Below, piece after piece: positions 7,905-9,076 of a stretch of DNA of 9,076 bases. The stretch's first letter is position 1. Each line of letters begins with the position of its first letter. Both the position numbers and the translations under genes were made by a program. Location: NCBI GenBank assembly GCA_003168315.1, contig PMSP01000213.1, positions 1-9,076 on the forward strand. Direction: 5' to 3'. The stretch is from Opitutaceae bacterium. GTDB lineage: Bacteria > Verrucomicrobiota > Verrucomicrobiia > Opitutales > Opitutaceae. The notes beneath the pieces were generated by a model. The model did no database searches, had not been told where the DNA came from, and worked only from the letters and a program-made list of their open reading frames with translations.

Positions 7905-8438
7905 TCAGTAGTCGTCGTTCACCACGAACATGGTCCAGGTGAACATCGAGGTGATGAGCGTCATCGCCGCGATGCCGAAGATCATCGAGATCGGGCTCCC
8001 CATGACCTTGATGAGGATGGCGATCGTGAGGTCCAGGCCCCCGACGATAAGGACGAAATCCCGGTTCCTCCTCGATCTCCTCCTGCGGCGGCGCTTGAGG
8101 CGGCCCCAGCCGGAGGCCTCCTCGGCGATCCGGTTCTGAAAAAGGATGTCGGGGACGCGGATCGCCTCCTCGTCGTCCGGGTGCGAGACGGGGTCGAGCG
8201 GGGTGATCTCCTTCGGCTTGAAGACAGGTGGCAGCGTCGGCTCGGCCTCGGAAACGGACGCTGGGACGGCGCCGCGATTCCCCATCCTCTTCGATTTCTC
8301 CTTGGCGAGCCGGTTCTGCTCGTGGATCAATTGGACCGTGATGGCCGAGCCGTCCCCGGGGCGCGCGCGCGCGTCGGTGAGGGTTATCTCCTTGGGCTTG
8401 AACACAAGGTGCCGGGTATCGGGTTTCTCCTCGTCCAT
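7905..8438 (-). CDS. Twin-repeat small membrane protein, downstream paralog (unknown function)
   Basis: A 177-residue protein without a signal peptide. Residues 12-47 and 72-107 are two copies of one motif offset by exactly 60 residues: [VI]-[FL]-K-x-K-[ED], then an Asp (22/82), an acidic turn ending Asp29/Asp89, Ala-Ile-x-Val (32-35/92-95) and Gln-Asn-Arg-[LI]-Ala (41-45/101-105). A very basic run (114-126, mostly Arg and Lys) precedes Arg-Asp-Phe-Val-Leu-Ile and two predicted membrane helices (about 128-144 and 149-173); the C-terminus is Asp-Asp-Tyr. By the positive-inside rule the repeats should be cytoplasmic and the protein anchored by a C-terminal hairpin. It is a diverged tandem copy of the upstream gene (27 of the first 47 residues identical), 3 bp after its stop, so the pair is co-transcribed. 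I vaguely recall similar small proteins in Opitutaceae but know no function. Confidence 0.82.
   Translation of the reverse strand: MDEEKPDTRHLVFKPKEITLTDARARPGDGSAITVQLIHEQNRLAKEKSKRMGNRGAVPASVSEAEPTLPPVFKPKEITPLDPVSHPDDEEAIRVPDILFQNRIAEEASGWGRLKRRRRRRSRRNRDFVLIVGGLDLTIAILIKVMGSPISMIFGIAAMTLITSMFTWTMFVVNDDY
8118..8405 (-). repeat. Two protein-motif repeats in the downstream paralog
   Basis: Codons 12-47 (8405-8298) and 72-107 (8225-8118) encode the two motif copies, 180 bp apart. They are conserved at protein level (K14/K74, K16/K76, D22/D82, D29/D89, A32/A92, I33/I93, V35/V95, Q41-N42-R43/Q101-N102-R103) but diverged in DNA, pointing to an old duplication kept by selection. Confidence 0.75.
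8361..8373. repeat. GC dinucleotide tract inside the downstream paralog
   Basis: Thirteen bases of alternating G and C lie at 8361-8373, within the linker codons (around residues 22-26) of the first motif of the downstream paralog. The upstream paralog has no such run at the matching place. Slippage here would frameshift the gene near its start. Confidence 0.4.
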
Positions 8439-8441
8439 TGG

Positions 8442-8978
8442 CTAGTAGCGATCCATCACGCCGTACATGATCCATGCAAGGATCAGCGTGAGGAAGACAA
8501 TGCCGAAAAGGCCGAGGGCGACCATCTCCCTGTCGTGCCTGAACACGAGCATGAGGCCCCCAACCGAGGCGACCGCCGCGGCGATGATGAGGACGAATTC
8601 GCGGTGGCGCCTCGACTTCCTGGGGACGGGCATGGCGATCAGCTCGGGCTCGGCACTCGCGGCGGCGATCCGGTTCTGCCGCAGGATGCCGGAGACGCTG
8701 ATGGCCCCCTCGTCGCCCGCGGACGAGGGAGGGTCGAGCGGCGTCACGTCCTTCTGCTTGAAGATCGGCGCCTCGCCGGGGATTGCGGCGGCCAATTCAG
8801 GCCCGGGCGGATCAGCCGGCACCGCGCCTGGCGCGCGCTCCTCGGCGAGCCGGTTCTGCCGGTGCATGAGGTCGACGCTGATGGCCGTCCCGTCACCGGG
8901 ACGGGATGGCCCGTCAAGCGGGATGACCTCCTTCGCCTTCAGGACGAGGCGGCGCGGGGCGGGCTTGGGGTCGTCCAT
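8442..8978 (-). CDS. Twin-repeat small membrane protein, upstream paralog (unknown function)
   Basis: A 178-residue protein with the same architecture as its downstream neighbour: motif copies at 12-47 and 72-107, again offset by 60 residues. They carry Lys14-x-Lys16-Glu, Asp22, Arg-Pro-Gly-Asp-Gly (26-30), Ala-Ile-Ser-Val (32-35) and Gln-Asn-Arg-Leu-Ala-Glu-Glu (41-47) in the first copy, and Gln-Asn-Arg-Ile-Ala (101-105) in the second. A basic stretch (120-126, with Arg/Lys/His) leads into Arg-Glu-Phe-Val-Leu-Ile and two predicted membrane helices (about 128-146 and 152-175), ending Asp-Arg-Tyr. The linker between motifs is Pro/Ala/Gly-rich, whereas the paralog's is more charged. The ATG at 8978 has a weak GAGG 10 nt upstream. 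It is probably the first gene of a transcript that includes the paralog and perhaps the phosphatase. Function unknown; a membrane-tethered interaction scaffold is one possibility. Confidence 0.82.
   Translation of the reverse strand: MDDPKPAPRRLVLKAKEVIPLDGPSRPGDGTAISVDLMHRQNRLAEERAPGAVPADPPGPELAAAIPGEAPIFKQKDVTPLDPPSSAGDEGAISVSGILRQNRIAAASAEPELIAMPVPRKSRRHREFVLIIAAAVASVGGLMLVFRHDREMVALGLFGIVFLTLILAWIMYGVMDRY
8658..8945 (-). repeat. Two protein-motif repeats in the upstream paralog
   Basis: Codons 12-47 (8945-8838) and 72-107 (8765-8658) encode the motif copies, 180 bp apart as in the neighbour. First copies of the two genes resemble each other more than either resembles its own second copy, so the internal duplication came before the gene duplication. 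Confidence 0.72.
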
Positions 8979-9029
8979 GTGGGGGAAGCCTCTTGCGCGC
9001 CCCGCAGCGGCAGACGGCGGCGAGAAACC

Positions 9030-9035
9030 ATGATA
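9030..9035 (-). promoter_or_regulatory. Possible -10 element for the twin-repeat gene pair
   Basis: On the minus strand TATCAT (9035-9030) matches TATAAT at 5 of 6 positions and lies 51 nt upstream of the ATG at 8978. No good -35 is found 16-18 bp upstream, so this is weak. The remaining bases of 8979-9076 show no gene or other element I can support. Confidence 0.25.
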
Positions 9036-9076
9036 CCGAGTAGGTCGTCAGCTGCCCGGAGGGGCTGCCCAGGTTG

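Noticed and set aside
8887..8902. GTCCCG-N4-CGGGAC hairpin
   Set aside because: It lies inside the first motif of the upstream paralog and encodes the conserved Pro-Gly-Asp-Gly turn, so codon choice explains it.

Overview
The window is gene-dense, high-GC bacterial DNA with ten complete genes and one cut by the left edge. Lipobox and Sec-type leaders on many products suggest a Gram-negative-type envelope. The mix (DUF5069 protein, GreA/GreB-like factor, exported NUP-family protein, GCPII-like M28 peptidase, small twin-repeat membrane proteins) reminds me of Verrucomicrobiota (Opitutales) or Acidobacteriota. This is recall of similar gene content, not a search, so the phylum is uncertain. No RNA gene, insertion sequence, CRISPR array or prophage is visible, and composition looks even throughout.

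Layout. (1) 1-928: the 5' end of a GreA/GreB-like gene (minus) diverges from a DUF5069 gene (plus) with almost no space between the starts. The DUF5069 gene overlaps a small conserved-looking gene by GTGA. (2) 939-5832: a minus-strand operon, read right to left: exported M28 peptidase, exported NUP-family protein, a cytoplasmic protein in which I see a full set of protein-kinase-like motifs, and a lipoprotein resembling chagasin-type inhibitors. Gaps are 4 bp, 10 bp and a 4-base ATGA overlap. (3) 5833-5942: divergent intergenic region with two inverted repeats, then a DUF4440/SnoaL-like lipoprotein gene on plus. (4) 6414-7820: a purple acid phosphatase-like metallophosphoesterase on minus, convergent with the lipoprotein gene. 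(5) 7905-8978: two tandem paralogous genes on minus. Each encodes two copies of a roughly 36-residue motif followed by a basic stretch and two membrane helices.

How it may work together. Most products act outside the cytoplasm on peptides, nucleosides or phosphate esters, consistent with nutrient scavenging at the envelope. The kinase-like protein is the exception in its operon and could be a regulatory or modifying enzyme. The twin-repeat membrane proteins and the kinase-like protein are the least explained parts of the window and the best candidates for undescribed biology.
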